A stretch of 43,034 nucleotides of DNA from Deltaproteobacteria bacterium (GTDB lineage Bacteria; Desulfobacterota; Syntrophobacteria; BM002). Where the stretch lies: positions 1 to 43,034 of the forward strand of contig JAJDNT010000284.1 of NCBI GenBank assembly GCA_022340515.1, given 5' to 3'. Below, one piece after another: positions 26,268-34,924 of the stretch. The stretch's first letter is position 1. The number at the start of each line of letters is the position of its first letter. The notes under the pieces were generated by a model. It saw only the letters and a list, made by a program, of their open reading frames with translations, was not told the DNA's origin and made no database searches. The translations under genes and the position numbers were made by a program.

Positions 26268-27254
26268 CTAAGAAATTAGCCCAAAAACGCGTAAAGTCTT
26301 GAATGTGATCTCACCTGCGTGCCCACCATTGCTGGCTTGACCCGATTTGGCAACCATGGCCACTAGCTTATTATCGGGGTCCAGGACCCTGTAGGGCCCT
26401 TCCAGGCTGGGTTTAGGTTCAAAAAACTCTGTGGAGCTCGGACTACCTCCTTGGCGGATATTGTTGGCAACCCCATAACTAACTCTTAATTCAGGATAGT
26501 CAGCCAGTGCCTCTGCTGGAGTGATCAGCCTTGGGCCAAGCTCGCCCTTTTCGACGATTTCCTTGAATTGCTCTAAAGGCAAGGCCTGTTTCAGATCAAA
26601 TCTTCCACTTGCCAGCCGGCGCAACTTACTCACATGCCCATTGCAGTTCAAGTGAAGGGCCAGATCCACTCCCAGGCTTCGCACGTAAGTTCCTTTAGAG
26701 CAAGTGACCTCAAATGTGACCTCAGGCCAGTTCAAGTCGCAGAGGTCAAGACTTTTGATCTTCACTGTGCGACAGGGTGGTTTTACATGGACACCTTGGC
26801 GCGCCAATTGATAAAGTCTTTGTCCGCCAACACGGACGGCTGAAAAGCGGGGTACGGTCTGCTCGATTTCGCCCACAAAAGCAGAACAGGCCCTTCTGAT
26901 TTCCCCCTTCGACAAGGCCACGCATGGATGGGTAGCCACCACCCTGCCGGTGTTGTCCTGGGTATCAGTCTCAACTCCAAAATGAACACTAAAACGATAG
27001 CTCTTCTCTTGGTCTAGGAGAAAGGGAGCGAGCTTTGTAGCCCCGTTGATCAGTATAATGAGAACTCCCGTGGCAAAGGGATCCAGAGTGCCACTGTGTC
27101 CCACCTTGGCCGCTCCCAGTGTTCTTTTTACCTCTTTAACCACATCATGGGAGGTCAAACCTGTCGGTTTATCTAAAACCACAACCCCATTAGCGGTGAA
27201 TTTACCCTGCCCGAGGGCTTGCTCTTTTGGCTGCAAACTTCGGCTCAAATTCAC
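26268..27254 (-). CDS. truB: tRNA pseudouridine-55 synthase
   Basis: 328 residues from a GTG start that overlaps the nrnA stop by 4 nt (GTGA). Makes pseudouridine 55 in the tRNA T loop. Motifs: GVVVLDKPTGLTSHDVV, catalytic Asp in KVGHSGTLDPFATGVLI, SYRFSVHFGVETDTQD, CSKGTYVRSLGVDL. A C-terminal PUA-like extension is present. Position between nrnA and rpsO is conserved. Confidence 0.96.
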   Translation of the reverse strand: MNLSRSLQPKEQALGQGKFTANGVVVLDKPTGLTSHDVVKEVKRTLGAAKVGHSGTLDPFATGVLIILINGATKLAPFLLDQEKSYRFSVHFGVETDTQDNTGRVVATHPCVALSKGEIRRACSAFVGEIEQTVPRFSAVRVGGQRLYQLARQGVHVKPPCRTVKIKSLDLCDLNWPEVTFEVTCSKGTYVRSLGVDLALHLNCNGHVSKLRRLASGRFDLKQALPLEQFKEIVEKGELGPRLITPAEALADYPELRVSYGVANNIRQGGSPSSTEFFEPKPSLEGPYRVLDPDNKLVAMVAKSGQASNGGHAGEITFKTLRVFGLIS

Positions 27255-28219
27255 TGCGACCCTCCAGCAATGAATTCTTCTGCCGCTGCTAAAATTTTCT
27301 CCACCACTTCGGGCAAAGACCCCTCGGCACGAAATGCTGCCGCATTGTGATGGCCACCGCCGTTATAGCTGCGGGCAAATTCGGCGACATTCAGCTTACC
27401 CCGCGACCTCAAGCTGACGTTTACCTTGCCCGAATCCATCTCTCTGAAAAAAATAGCCATTTCAGCGGTGCTTATACCTCTTGGATAATTGACGAAACCA
27501 TCGGTGTCCATGACCGTTGTCTCAGTCTCTTCCAGCATTTGCCGGCTCACTAGCATGGTAGCCAACCGCCCATTGGCTCGTAAAGTCAGTGTGTTTAAAC
27601 TTCTGGCCAACAATCGCAACCGCTCAGGGCTCATACTATCGTAGACCTCACTGGCAATCTTGTCCGGTGCCACTCCCAGGGCCACCATTTCTGCGGCTAT
27701 GTCCAGAGCTCTTGCCGTGGTGTTGGCAAAGCGAAAAGATCCCGTGTCTGTCAGGATAGCAGTGTAAATGTTCTCTGCAGCTTTCTTGCTCAAGGAAGCG
27801 GGGATCGCCTGAATAATTTCGTAGAGAATTTCCGCTGTGCTACTGCACTCTGGTCGAACTAGATTCAGCTGGCCGAAATCATCGCTTGAGCTATGGTGGT
27901 CGATATGGATGATTTTCTCGATGTTCTGGAGGACATCAGCAGCGTTGCCGATCCGGTCAAGTTCCCCGCAGTCCAGGACCACCGCCACATCAAATCTATC
28001 GGGGCCCTGGATCTCCCTTACTATCCGATCTGAATAGGGGAGAAATCGCAGAAACCCTGGGATCTCATCCTGACAGTAGGCCACCACCTCTTTGCCCATA
28101 TCCTCAAGCACCAAGGCGAGGGCCCCTAACGAGCCTATGGCGTCACCATCTGGGTTTACGTGGGTAGTCAGGAGAAAACGTTTGTTGTCTCTAAGCTCTC
28201 TGGCAATGGCCTCTATCAA
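27251..28219 (-). CDS. nrnA: DHH-family nanoRNase/pAp phosphatase
   Basis: 322 residues. DHH/DHHA1 fold: THVNPDGDAIGS, VVLDCGELDRIG, IDHHSSSDDFG, AILTDTGSFRFANT, and the C-terminal GGGHHNAAAF. Members degrade oligoribonucleotides of a few bases and dephosphorylate 3'-phosphoadenosine 5'-phosphate. Starts with TTG inside the rbfA stop (TTGA), so it is coupled to rbfA. Confidence 0.94.
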   Translation of the reverse strand: MIEAIARELRDNKRFLLTTHVNPDGDAIGSLGALALVLEDMGKEVVAYCQDEIPGFLRFLPYSDRIVREIQGPDRFDVAVVLDCGELDRIGNAADVLQNIEKIIHIDHHSSSDDFGQLNLVRPECSSTAEILYEIIQAIPASLSKKAAENIYTAILTDTGSFRFANTTARALDIAAEMVALGVAPDKIASEVYDSMSPERLRLLARSLNTLTLRANGRLATMLVSRQMLEETETTVMDTDGFVNYPRGISTAEMAIFFREMDSGKVNVSLRSRGKLNVAEFARSYNGGGHHNAAAFRAEGSLPEVVEKILAAAEEFIAGGSQ

Positions 28220-28566
28220 TGGTCAGATTCCTTGAGCTCAGCAAGTAGCCGGTCAATATTGGATCCATGTTCAAGAGAAGCGTCAAAGTAAAATGAGATG
28301 TCAGGAATTCGCCTTAGCTGTAAGCGTTTACCCAGTTCACGTTTGACAAATCCTTTTGCCCTTTCTAGACCCACAGCTGTTTCACTTCTTTTCTCATCAT
28401 CACCTAAGAGACTGTAATATACCTTGGCATGTCGAAGGTCCGGCGAAACCTCAACATTGGTCAAGGTGATGCCAGCCAGGCGGGGATCTTTCACCCTGCG
28501 GAATAGCACCTCAGCCAGCTCTTTCAAGATGAGATCTGCAATCCGGTCCGCTCTTTTGTGTTCCAT
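28216..28566 (-). CDS. rbfA: 30S ribosome-binding factor A
   Basis: 116 residues. KH-like fold maturation factor for the small subunit. Family pattern: RADRIADLILKELAEVLFRRVKDPRLAGITLTNVEVSPDLRHAKVYYS, then LRRIPDISFYFDASLEHGSNIDRLL. The stop overlaps the nrnA start. The Shine-Dalgarno sequence is weak, and a repeat element lies directly upstream. Confidence 0.96.
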   Translation of the reverse strand: MEHKRADRIADLILKELAEVLFRRVKDPRLAGITLTNVEVSPDLRHAKVYYSLLGDDEKRSETAVGLERAKGFVKRELGKRLQLRRIPDISFYFDASLEHGSNIDRLLAELKESDH

Positions 28567-28567
28567 T

Positions 28568-28771
28568 AGTGTCCGGTGCTTGTTGTCCGTTGTCTTGGCT
28601 CACTGTGTTCACCGCAAAGGGCATAGCGTTTTAATCAGCGAGGAGCGGGCAACTGGCAGCAGGCAGCGTTTTTGGATTAGGCCTTTTGGTCAATTGCCAG
28701 CGAGTAAATGCTCCATGCCCTATGCCTTTTGTGCAACGGACTACTGACTACGGTCAACTGACGGGAATTGA
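28568..28771. repeat. nested word-like inverted repeats
   Basis: Outer arms: GTGTCCGGTGC/GTTGTCCGTTG on the left and CAACGGACTACTGAC on the right. Inner: GCAAAGGGCATAGCG on the left and CTCCATGCCCTATGCCTTTTG on the right. It lies inside the ribosome-maturation operon between ylxP and rbfA, so it must be transcribed. Confidence 0.5.
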
Positions 28772-28802
28772 TCATTACCGCTAGTCCACCTGCGAATATT
28801 CA

Positions 28803-29090
28803 TCAAAAATGAATCAATTCCCTTTGTATATCCACAATTTCAGCAAGTTGCATATTCTCGACAAAATTGATCGCCTTGTCCAATTTTGAGTCAATGTATC
28901 CGGCCTGGTTGCCGATTGCCACAAGCCCTAACTCTCCACTCTGCCATAGATCTTGGGCGTCGGTCTCGGCCACTGCCAGATTGAAACGTTGGCGCAACCT
29001 TTCGCGAATACTCTTTATAACCTTACGTTTCCCTTTGAGGGATTTGTTACCTGGCAAGCGCAGGCTTAGCTTTGCAACCCCCACAACCAT
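28803..29090 (-). CDS. ylxP: DUF503 family protein (YlxP-like)
   Basis: 95 residues, matching DUF503: VVGVAKLSLRLPGNKSLKGKRKVIKSIRERLRQRFNLAVAETDAQDLWQ. Function poorly known; homologues often sit between infB and rbfA, as here, and a role in ribosome assembly has been proposed from context. Confidence 0.93.
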   Translation of the reverse strand: MVVGVAKLSLRLPGNKSLKGKRKVIKSIRERLRQRFNLAVAETDAQDLWQSGELGLVAIGNQAGYIDSKLDKAINFVENMQLAEIVDIQRELIHF

Positions 29091-29119
29091 AGCCGTTCCT
29101 CAGCGAAAAACAACTCATC

Positions 29120-29247
29120 ACCTCAAAGAGCACAAAGAACAACAGATATGTAAGGTGAGATGTGAGATATGGGGTCAGACGATTTTGTATCTGCTTGCAT
29201 CTCAGATCCCACATCTCACATCTCAAATCCCTTGGCCCTCTGTGGCT
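29120..29247. repeat. nested inverted repeat between infB and ylxP
   Basis: Inner arms GTGAGATGTGAGATATGGG and CCCACATCTCACATCTC; outer arms CTCAAAGAGCACAAAGAAC and CCTTGGCCCTCTGTGGC only loosely paired. Same style as the repeats at 9400-9482 and 15467-15522. Confidence 0.55.
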
Positions 29248-29265
29248 ATTTCTTTTGCCCCTACT

Positions 29266-31959
29266 CTATTCCGACTTTTTACTACCCTTACCAGATTCCA
29301 GGACAGGTCTAATCTCTTCCACCGTATAGGTCTCCAGGATGTCCCCAATCTTGACATCGTTGAACTTCTCAATGATTATGCCGCAGTCTTGACCTGCCTT
29401 TACCTCCTTGACTTCATCTTTATAGCGTCTGAGTGAGGCGATCCTACTGTCATTGATCACCACATTGTCCCGTAAGACCCGGATCTTAGCGCCCATTTCC
29501 ACCCGGCCTTCATTGACCATCGAGCCAGCCACTGTACCAACTCGGGAGATGGTGAAGGTCTTAAGTACCTCGGCGCTACCCATGAAGTGCTCTTTGTAGA
29601 TGGGCTCCAGCATTCCCTCCATTGCATCTTTTACATCAGCAACCAATTGATAGATGACGTCATAGAACCGCAGATCCACATTCTCAGCTTCGGCCAGCTC
29701 TTGAACTTTCTGCGGAGCCCTAACGCTAAAGCCAATAACTATGGCGTCAGAAGCGGAGGCCAACATTACGTCAGTCTCAGTTACTGCTCCTGCAGCGCTA
29801 TGAATAACGTTAACTTTGATTTCTTCGGTACTGAGGTTGTTCAAGGAGTCTATGATAGCCTCCAGAGAGCCCTGAACATCAGCTTTGAGCACCATCTTAA
29901 GCTCTTTGGTTTGTCCTTCTTTAATCCGGGCGAAAAGGTTGTCCAAGGTCACCTTGGTCGTCCGAGAAAGCTCAGCTTCACGGAGCTTCAGCTGCCTGTG
30001 ACTTGCCACCTGTCTTGCCTGCCTCTCATCGTCCACAACCACAAGCTCGTCACCTGCCTGTGGCACCCCTGATATACCGTGAACTTCCACCGGCATTGAG
30101 GGCTCCGCTTGTTCTACTTTGCGTCCCAAGTCGTCTAACATGGCTCGCACTCTTCCGTGGAAAGTCCCACAAACGAAGGGATCTCCGGCTCGCAAAGTTC
30201 CCTCTTGCACCAAAACGGTAGCCAAGGGCCCTTTGCCTACGTCCAGTCTAGCCTCGATCACCCGGCCTCTTGATTTTTTGTTAGGATTGGCCTTAAGTTC
30301 CATAAGTTCTGCTTGTAGCAGTATTAACTCGAGCAATTCATCCAAACCTATCTTCTTCTTGGCAGAGACTTCCACCATGGTGGTCTCGCCACCCCATTCC
30401 TCTGGACTAAGTCCTCTCTCAGCCAGCTCCCGTTTTACCTTATCGGGATTGGCGTTTTCTTTGTCAATTTTGTTAATAGCCACCAGTATGGGAATATCTG
30501 CCGCCTGGGCATGGTTGATTGCCTCAACCGTTTGCTGCATGACCCCATCGTCCGCCGCCACCACTAAAACAACCAGATCCGTTACCCGGGCACCGCGGGC
30601 CCGCATTGCGGTGAAGGCTTCATGCCCCGGCGTGTCCAAAAATACAACTCGCCCACCCTCGAGGCTGACATTGTAGGCGCCAATATGCTGGGTAATACCT
30701 CCCGCCTCACGTTCCGTCACTTTGGTCTCCCTGATGGCATCAAGCAGGGAGGTCTTGCCATGATCAACGTGTCCCATGATGGTTACAACCGGAGGTCGAG
30801 GTTTGAGATCTTCCTCCCGATCGGGTGTGGCTTGGATGATTTCTGTTTCCTCAAAACTAGTCTTCTCCGTCTCGTAGTTAAATTCCGCTGCCACAAGAGC
30901 GGCTGTATCAAAATCGATTGCCTGGTTAAGGGTTGCCATGAGGCCTAATTCCATTAGCTTTCTGATGACCTCGGTAGCCTTGATTCCCATGCGCTTGGCG
31001 AGATTACCAACGGTTATGGCCTCGTCAAGTCTTAGCCGCCGTTTGACAGCCTTAGGTACTGTGATCTCGGTTTTCTTGACGTCTTTGGCAACTGCTCGAG
31101 CTACCCTCCGTCCTTTCATAACCCGGCCCGGAATAGTCCTTCTTTCATAAAGGTCCTCCCCGCTAATTACCTCTTTGCGACGGCTCGGCAGTCTCCTCCT
31201 GACTGGACGGTCATCTTCCTCCTCAACTCGTCCCCGCCTACCTTTCCTTTTCTTTGCTTTGCCAGGCTTTTTTTCTGCCTCAGGCTCAGCGGTAACCGAT
31301 GGTGGCGCAGGCTCAACTGCTAGAGTTTCAGTCTTTTCCTCTGCTTTGACCTCTTTCTCTGGTTTGACCTCTTTCCCTGGTTTGACCTCTTTCCCTGGTT
31401 TGACCTCTTCCTCTGGAGCTACTTCCGTGACCCTTTCTGGAAGCTTAATTATTTTGGCCGCAGGCTCCCTCTTGACCCGTCGCCGAGGTTTCTTTGCTTT
31501 CTTTTCCTTTTCTTCAACTTTCTCTTTTACTTTCTTATCGACCTTAGCCTCTTCAGCTACTTCTGCTTCAACTTCGGGGGTTGGTTCCTCCTCCACTACG
31601 GTTGGCAACTCTTCCTCCAATGGTTCTTCAGTTGGTGCTACTTCCTCGAGCTGTATTTCGGCTGGAGTCTCGGGGGGGGTTACCGCTTCTGGTGTGATTT
31701 CGGCTTCCACCGGTTCATGGGTTGGCTCGGCCTTAACGACTTTTCGACGTCTGCGAATAACTCCGCGTCTAACCCTCTTTTCCACAATCAACTGCTGGGA
31801 CTTGCCCGTTACCGTGTCTCTCACTAGTTGAGCCTCTTCTTCTTCCAAAGAGCTCATGTGCCCTTTGATTTGAATGCCCAAGCTATTGATTTTATCAACC
31901 AAGTCCTTATTGGGCATGTCCAATTCTTTTGCCAATTCGTACACCCTCATCTTCGCCAT
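29266..31959 (-). CDS. infB: translation initiation factor IF-2
   Basis: 897 residues. Places fMet-tRNA on the 30S subunit; a GTPase. N-terminal helix-turn-helix (MRVYELAKELDMPNKDLVDKINSLGI), a long charged Pro/Glu/Lys linker to about 300, second IF2_N module (GIKATEVIRKLMELG), G domain (GHVDHGKTSLLDAI, DTPGHEAFT, NKID), then domains II-IV. The linker contains an 18-bp tandem repeat. GGGGG precedes the ATG. The plus ORFs opposite it are shadows. Confidence 0.97.
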   Translation of the reverse strand: MAKMRVYELAKELDMPNKDLVDKINSLGIQIKGHMSSLEEEEAQLVRDTVTGKSQQLIVEKRVRRGVIRRRRKVVKAEPTHEPVEAEITPEAVTPPETPAEIQLEEVAPTEEPLEEELPTVVEEEPTPEVEAEVAEEAKVDKKVKEKVEEKEKKAKKPRRRVKREPAAKIIKLPERVTEVAPEEEVKPGKEVKPGKEVKPEKEVKAEEKTETLAVEPAPPSVTAEPEAEKKPGKAKKRKGRRGRVEEEDDRPVRRRLPSRRKEVISGEDLYERRTIPGRVMKGRRVARAVAKDVKKTEITVPKAVKRRLRLDEAITVGNLAKRMGIKATEVIRKLMELGLMATLNQAIDFDTAALVAAEFNYETEKTSFEETEIIQATPDREEDLKPRPPVVTIMGHVDHGKTSLLDAIRETKVTEREAGGITQHIGAYNVSLEGGRVVFLDTPGHEAFTAMRARGARVTDLVVLVVAADDGVMQQTVEAINHAQAADIPILVAINKIDKENANPDKVKRELAERGLSPEEWGGETTMVEVSAKKKIGLDELLELILLQAELMELKANPNKKSRGRVIEARLDVGKGPLATVLVQEGTLRAGDPFVCGTFHGRVRAMLDDLGRKVEQAEPSMPVEVHGISGVPQAGDELVVVDDERQARQVASHRQLKLREAELSRTTKVTLDNLFARIKEGQTKELKMVLKADVQGSLEAIIDSLNNLSTEEIKVNVIHSAAGAVTETDVMLASASDAIVIGFSVRAPQKVQELAEAENVDLRFYDVIYQLVADVKDAMEGMLEPIYKEHFMGSAEVLKTFTISRVGTVAGSMVNEGRVEMGAKIRVLRDNVVINDSRIASLRRYKDEVKEVKAGQDCGIIIEKFNDVKIGDILETYTVEEIRPVLESGKGSKKSE
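31345..31416 (-). repeat. four 18-bp tandem repeats inside infB
   Basis: Plus-strand units TTTGACCTCTTTCCCTGG, two exact and two with two or three changes, encode the protein repeat (P)GKEVK/EKEVK in the IF-2 linker. A likely site of slippage and length variation. Confidence 0.85.
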
Positions 31960-32040
31960 GCAATCCCCCGGCTTCTATTAATCTAGTACTTGCTAAAATT
32001 GACAACCCCGCTCTTGAGTGCCCGGCCTAATTCAGTTCTT

Positions 32041-32328
32041 TTATAAGTGGGCCTCACACCCCTTGAGAGCCGCCACCAGTACAATGGCTCGATTCCACGA
32101 ATCTGCAGACAGTCTTTGGCGAAAGGCCCTGTTCAGGTGTGCCAGTTTCACTCCCGTCAGGCACTCAGGTCTGGGGCATACATAAGCACCACGTCCATGG
32201 TGGAGTTGCCGTTGGTCCCAATAAACTCTGCCATTATCATCCAAGGCTAGCCTCAAAAGTTCTCCCTTCGCTCTCTTGCCTCGACAGACAATGCAGGTTC
32301 GTTGCGGCTGTATTCCTTTCCTCCCCAT
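32041..32328 (-). CDS. ylxR: YlxR (DUF448) RNA-binding protein
   Basis: 95 residues. Family pattern: QRTCIVCRGKRAKGELLRLALDDNGRVYWD and GRGAYVCPRPECL, with paired Cys. Between nusA and infB as in most bacteria. YlxR (RnpM) is reported to bind and modulate RNase P in some Gram-positive species; here that is only transfer from family knowledge. Confidence 0.93.
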   Translation of the reverse strand: MGRKGIQPQRTCIVCRGKRAKGELLRLALDDNGRVYWDQRQLHHGRGAYVCPRPECLTGVKLAHLNRAFRQRLSADSWNRAIVLVAALKGCEAHL

Positions 32329-32444
32329 TAGCCCTATTCAGTTCCCATCTGGCCCAACTTTCAAATATTCCATCCTTGCGCGAAGGTCGCCACAAACCAG
32401 ATTCTTGAAGATTATTCCACTCTGGCTGGCAGAAAGCTCAAGCA

Positions 32445-33797
32445 CTATGCTTCATCATCTTCTTCACCTTTTTCCTTCTCATCGGTCTGGGCTTCCTCTT
32501 CCTCGGCCTTTACCTTCTCTGGTTTGGTCTGAGATTCTTCTTTCTCGGCCTGAACTTCCGTTTGCTCAGCCAGGTATTCTTTTGCCGCGTCTATGAACCT
32601 CGTCGCTTTCTGCTGGCTAATGCCAGGAATGGACACTAGCTCTTCCACCAGGCCCCCAGCCAATTCTTCTGCCGAGGAAAATCCGGCCTCATAGAGATTG
32701 TCCGCTGTAGCATCTCCCACCCCCGGCAGTGCTAGAAGTGAATCATAACCCTCTTTGAGTGATTTCTGGTACTTGCTCTCACTCTTCACATCTATGCGCC
32801 ACTCGGTTAGTTTTGAGGCTAAGCGGACATTCTGCCCCCGTTTGCCAATGGCAAGGGAAAGCTGATCATCGGGAACGATAACCTCCATAAGACGATTTGC
32901 CTGGTCTATGACAACCTTGGAGATGACTGCGGGAGCTAAACCATTACAGACGAATTTGGCAGGATCGGGATTGTATTCAATAATGTCTATTTTTTCACCT
33001 CGTAACTCCTGGACCACGCTTTGTACCCTTGATCCTTTCATACCCACACAGGCGCCTACTGGGTCAATATCCGGATCTTTAGAGGTGACAGCTATCTTAG
33101 CCCTACTACCTGGTTCACGAGTTGCTCCCATGATGGTGACAATGCCTTCGGCGATCTCGGGCACCTCGAGAGTAAAAAGCTTGATGAGAAAATCAGGGTG
33201 GGTTCGACTGAGGATAATCTGAGGCCCTCGCGCCTCCCGGCTGACTTCAAGTACTAGAGCGCGGATGCGATCCCCCCTTCTGTAAGTCTCACGGGGCACT
33301 TGCTCTCGGTAAGGGATAACGGCCTCGGCCCGCCCCAGGTTGACTGTAATTCCGCCTTTGTCTAGCCTTTGAACTATACCGTTGATGATTTCGCCGCGAC
33401 GATCCTTGTAATCTTCGTAGATCATCTCTCGTTCAGCGTCTTTCATCTTCTGGATGATGACCTGCTTGGCTGATTGGGCAGCAATACGGCCAAAGGTGTC
33501 GGTGTCCAATTTTATGCCCAGGCTATCTCCGATCTCACATTCTGGATCCAATTTGCGGCCATCTTTGAGAGATATCTCCAGAATTGGATCCTCCACCTCT
33601 GCCACTACTTCTTTAAATTGAAACGCTTCAATCTCTCCAAATTCATCATTGTAGGCTACTTCCAAATCAAGATCGTGGCCGAATTTTTTCCTGGCAGCAG
33701 ACCGCATGGCCTCTTCCAAAGTGGCTATAAGTACGTCCCTCTCGATGCCTTTATCTCTGCTGACCTGTTCTATTAACCTTTTCAGATCCTGAATCAT
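32445..33797 (-). CDS. nusA: transcription termination/antitermination factor NusA
   Basis: 450 residues. N-terminal RNA-polymerase-binding domain (ALEEAMRSAARKKFGHDLDLEVAYND), S1 domain (GEIINGIVQRLDKGGITVNLG), two KH domains (DPVGACVGMKGSRVQSVVQELRGEKIDIIEY; LAIGKRGQNVRLASKLT), then one helix-hairpin-helix region (LLALPGVGDATADNLYEAGF ... LVSIPGISQQKATRF) and an acidic tail (KAEEEEAQTDEKEKGEEDDEA). It may regulate its own operon through the leader terminators upstream of rimP. Confidence 0.97.
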   Translation of the reverse strand: MIQDLKRLIEQVSRDKGIERDVLIATLEEAMRSAARKKFGHDLDLEVAYNDEFGEIEAFQFKEVVAEVEDPILEISLKDGRKLDPECEIGDSLGIKLDTDTFGRIAAQSAKQVIIQKMKDAEREMIYEDYKDRRGEIINGIVQRLDKGGITVNLGRAEAVIPYREQVPRETYRRGDRIRALVLEVSREARGPQIILSRTHPDFLIKLFTLEVPEIAEGIVTIMGATREPGSRAKIAVTSKDPDIDPVGACVGMKGSRVQSVVQELRGEKIDIIEYNPDPAKFVCNGLAPAVISKVVIDQANRLMEVIVPDDQLSLAIGKRGQNVRLASKLTEWRIDVKSESKYQKSLKEGYDSLLALPGVGDATADNLYEAGFSSAEELAGGLVEELVSIPGISQQKATRFIDAAKEYLAEQTEVQAEKEESQTKPEKVKAEEEEAQTDEKEKGEEDDEA

Positions 33798-33943
33798 TTC
33801 CTCTGCTCTCCTCGTTTACTAAATTAGGACACAGATTTTGACAGATAGTAAGTATTTGAAATTAGACATTCGTATCAATTAATCCTCACAACATGCTACC
33901 AATCTACCTTTTATCCGTGCCCGCAAGTTCTTTGCCTTAAGCT

Positions 33944-34414
33944 CTAGAACTCATAGATCAAATTAGCTTTAGCTATATCCTTAATTGGTACCGAGAAGCG
34001 GCCCTCGGGAGCTGTCACAACTACCTCTTCTCCTTTAACTCCAACTAGGTACCCTAAAATCTTTCTCCGACCCTCCTTAGGCGAAGATAGCAAGAGCTGC
34101 ACCCTTTGCCCGGCAAACCGAGAAAAATCCTCTTTTTTCCTGATCCGCCGATTCAATCCTGGTGAAGATACTTCAAGGACATAGGATTGGGGGATAAGAT
34201 CCTTCACATCCAAGAGGTCGCCCAACTCCCTGCTAATCCGGGCGCAGTCATCAACGGTAACTCCTCCCTCCTTGTCAATAAAAAGTCGGAGCATCCACCG
34301 GCGACCCTCCCTGCGATACTCGAGGTCCACCAACTCCATCCCCTCTGAAATGACAAGGGACTCGGCAACTTCTTCCACCTGCCTCTGGATTTGCCCTTGC
34401 TGATCTTCTTTCAT
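33944..34414 (-). CDS. rimP: ribosome maturation factor RimP
   Basis: 156 residues from the ATG at 34414 (MKEDQQGQIQRQVEEV). The track's GTG at 34441 lies inside a terminator hairpin and adds nine residues of atypical sequence; neither start has a good Shine-Dalgarno site. Family motifs: GMELVDLEYRREGRRWMLRLFIDKEGGVTVDDCARISRELGDLLD and YVLEVSSPGLNRRIRKKEDF. First protein gene of the nusA-infB operon. Confidence 0.94.
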   Translation of the reverse strand: MKEDQQGQIQRQVEEVAESLVISEGMELVDLEYRREGRRWMLRLFIDKEGGVTVDDCARISRELGDLLDVKDLIPQSYVLEVSSPGLNRRIRKKEDFSRFAGQRVQLLLSSPKEGRRKILGYLVGVKGEEVVVTAPEGRFSVPIKDIAKANLIYEF

Positions 34415-34418
34415 ATAC

Positions 34419-34443
34419 AAAAAAAGTGGGCTGACGCCCACTT
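34419..34443 (-). terminator. terminator-like hairpin in the rimP leader (possible attenuator)
   Basis: In the minus strand AAGTGGGC-GTCA-GCCCACTT is a perfect 8-bp stem followed by five more T; the run ends just before the rimP ATG. With a TATAAT box 16 nt upstream, a transcript starting there would meet the hairpin at once, which suggests conditional termination. Confidence 0.7.
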
Positions 34444-34458
34444 CTCTTAGCAGACTAG

Positions 34459-34464
34459 ATTATA
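34459..34464 (-). promoter_or_regulatory. candidate -10 box for the rimP operon
   Basis: The minus strand reads AGTTATAATCTAG, a perfect TATAAT. No good -35 hexamer is at the right distance. Predicted start of transcription near 34452. Confidence 0.4.
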
Positions 34465-34575
34465 ACTAAATCGACAACAAAAGCTGACTTTTGATGCAAG
34501 CAAGTCTATAACCTAAAAATCCACTAATCGAAGTTAGCACATCGCCGGTGGCACCCTGTCCACCTAAGGCTACCT

Positions 34576-34614
34576 CAAAAAGGGACATGAACATCGGCTT
34601 TCAGCCGTGTTCCC
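34576..34614 (-). terminator. terminator after tRNA-Gly
   Basis: Minus strand GGGAACA-C-GGCT-GAA-AGCC-GA-TGTTC...TCCC followed by TTTTT: a nested stem and U run 36 nt after the tRNA 3' end. Confidence 0.6.
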
Positions 34615-34649
34615 TCCGCCAAGCTCACCAGCCCAACTGGAAGAGCCGA

Positions 34650-34725
34650 TGGAGCGGGCAACGGGACTCGAACCCGCGACACCGAGCTTGGGAAGCTCGT
34701 ACTCTACCAACTGAGCTATGCCCGC
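34650..34725 (-). tRNA. tRNA-Gly (anticodon CCC)
   Basis: 76 nt including an encoded CCA. Acceptor GCGGGCA/TGCCCGC with discriminator T; D arm GCTC-AGTTGGTA-GAGT; anticodon stem CGAGC with loop TTCCCAA, giving anticodon CCC; T arm GCGGG-TTCGAGT-CCCGT. It stands upstream of rimP, where E. coli has a tRNA-fMet gene (metY). Confidence 0.97.
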
Positions 34726-34924
34726 TCAGGCGTACGCAGTCTAATCAATAGTCGATTTTTTGTCAACCTTTTTCAAGGGGTATAATCCCCCAGGGCTAGC
34801 GCAGTTTAGCTTCTTGCATTGACACAACCATGTCTGTGTGATACCCACATTTCAGATTCCTGGTTTCTTTCATTTTCTGAAAGAACAGCATTGTTTAATC
34901 CTTGAGAAACTCGGAGGGCGAGCT

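Noticed and set aside
31175-31831. Ser-rich 218-residue plus ORF
   Set aside because: It is antisense to the low-complexity infB linker, which explains both its length and its composition.
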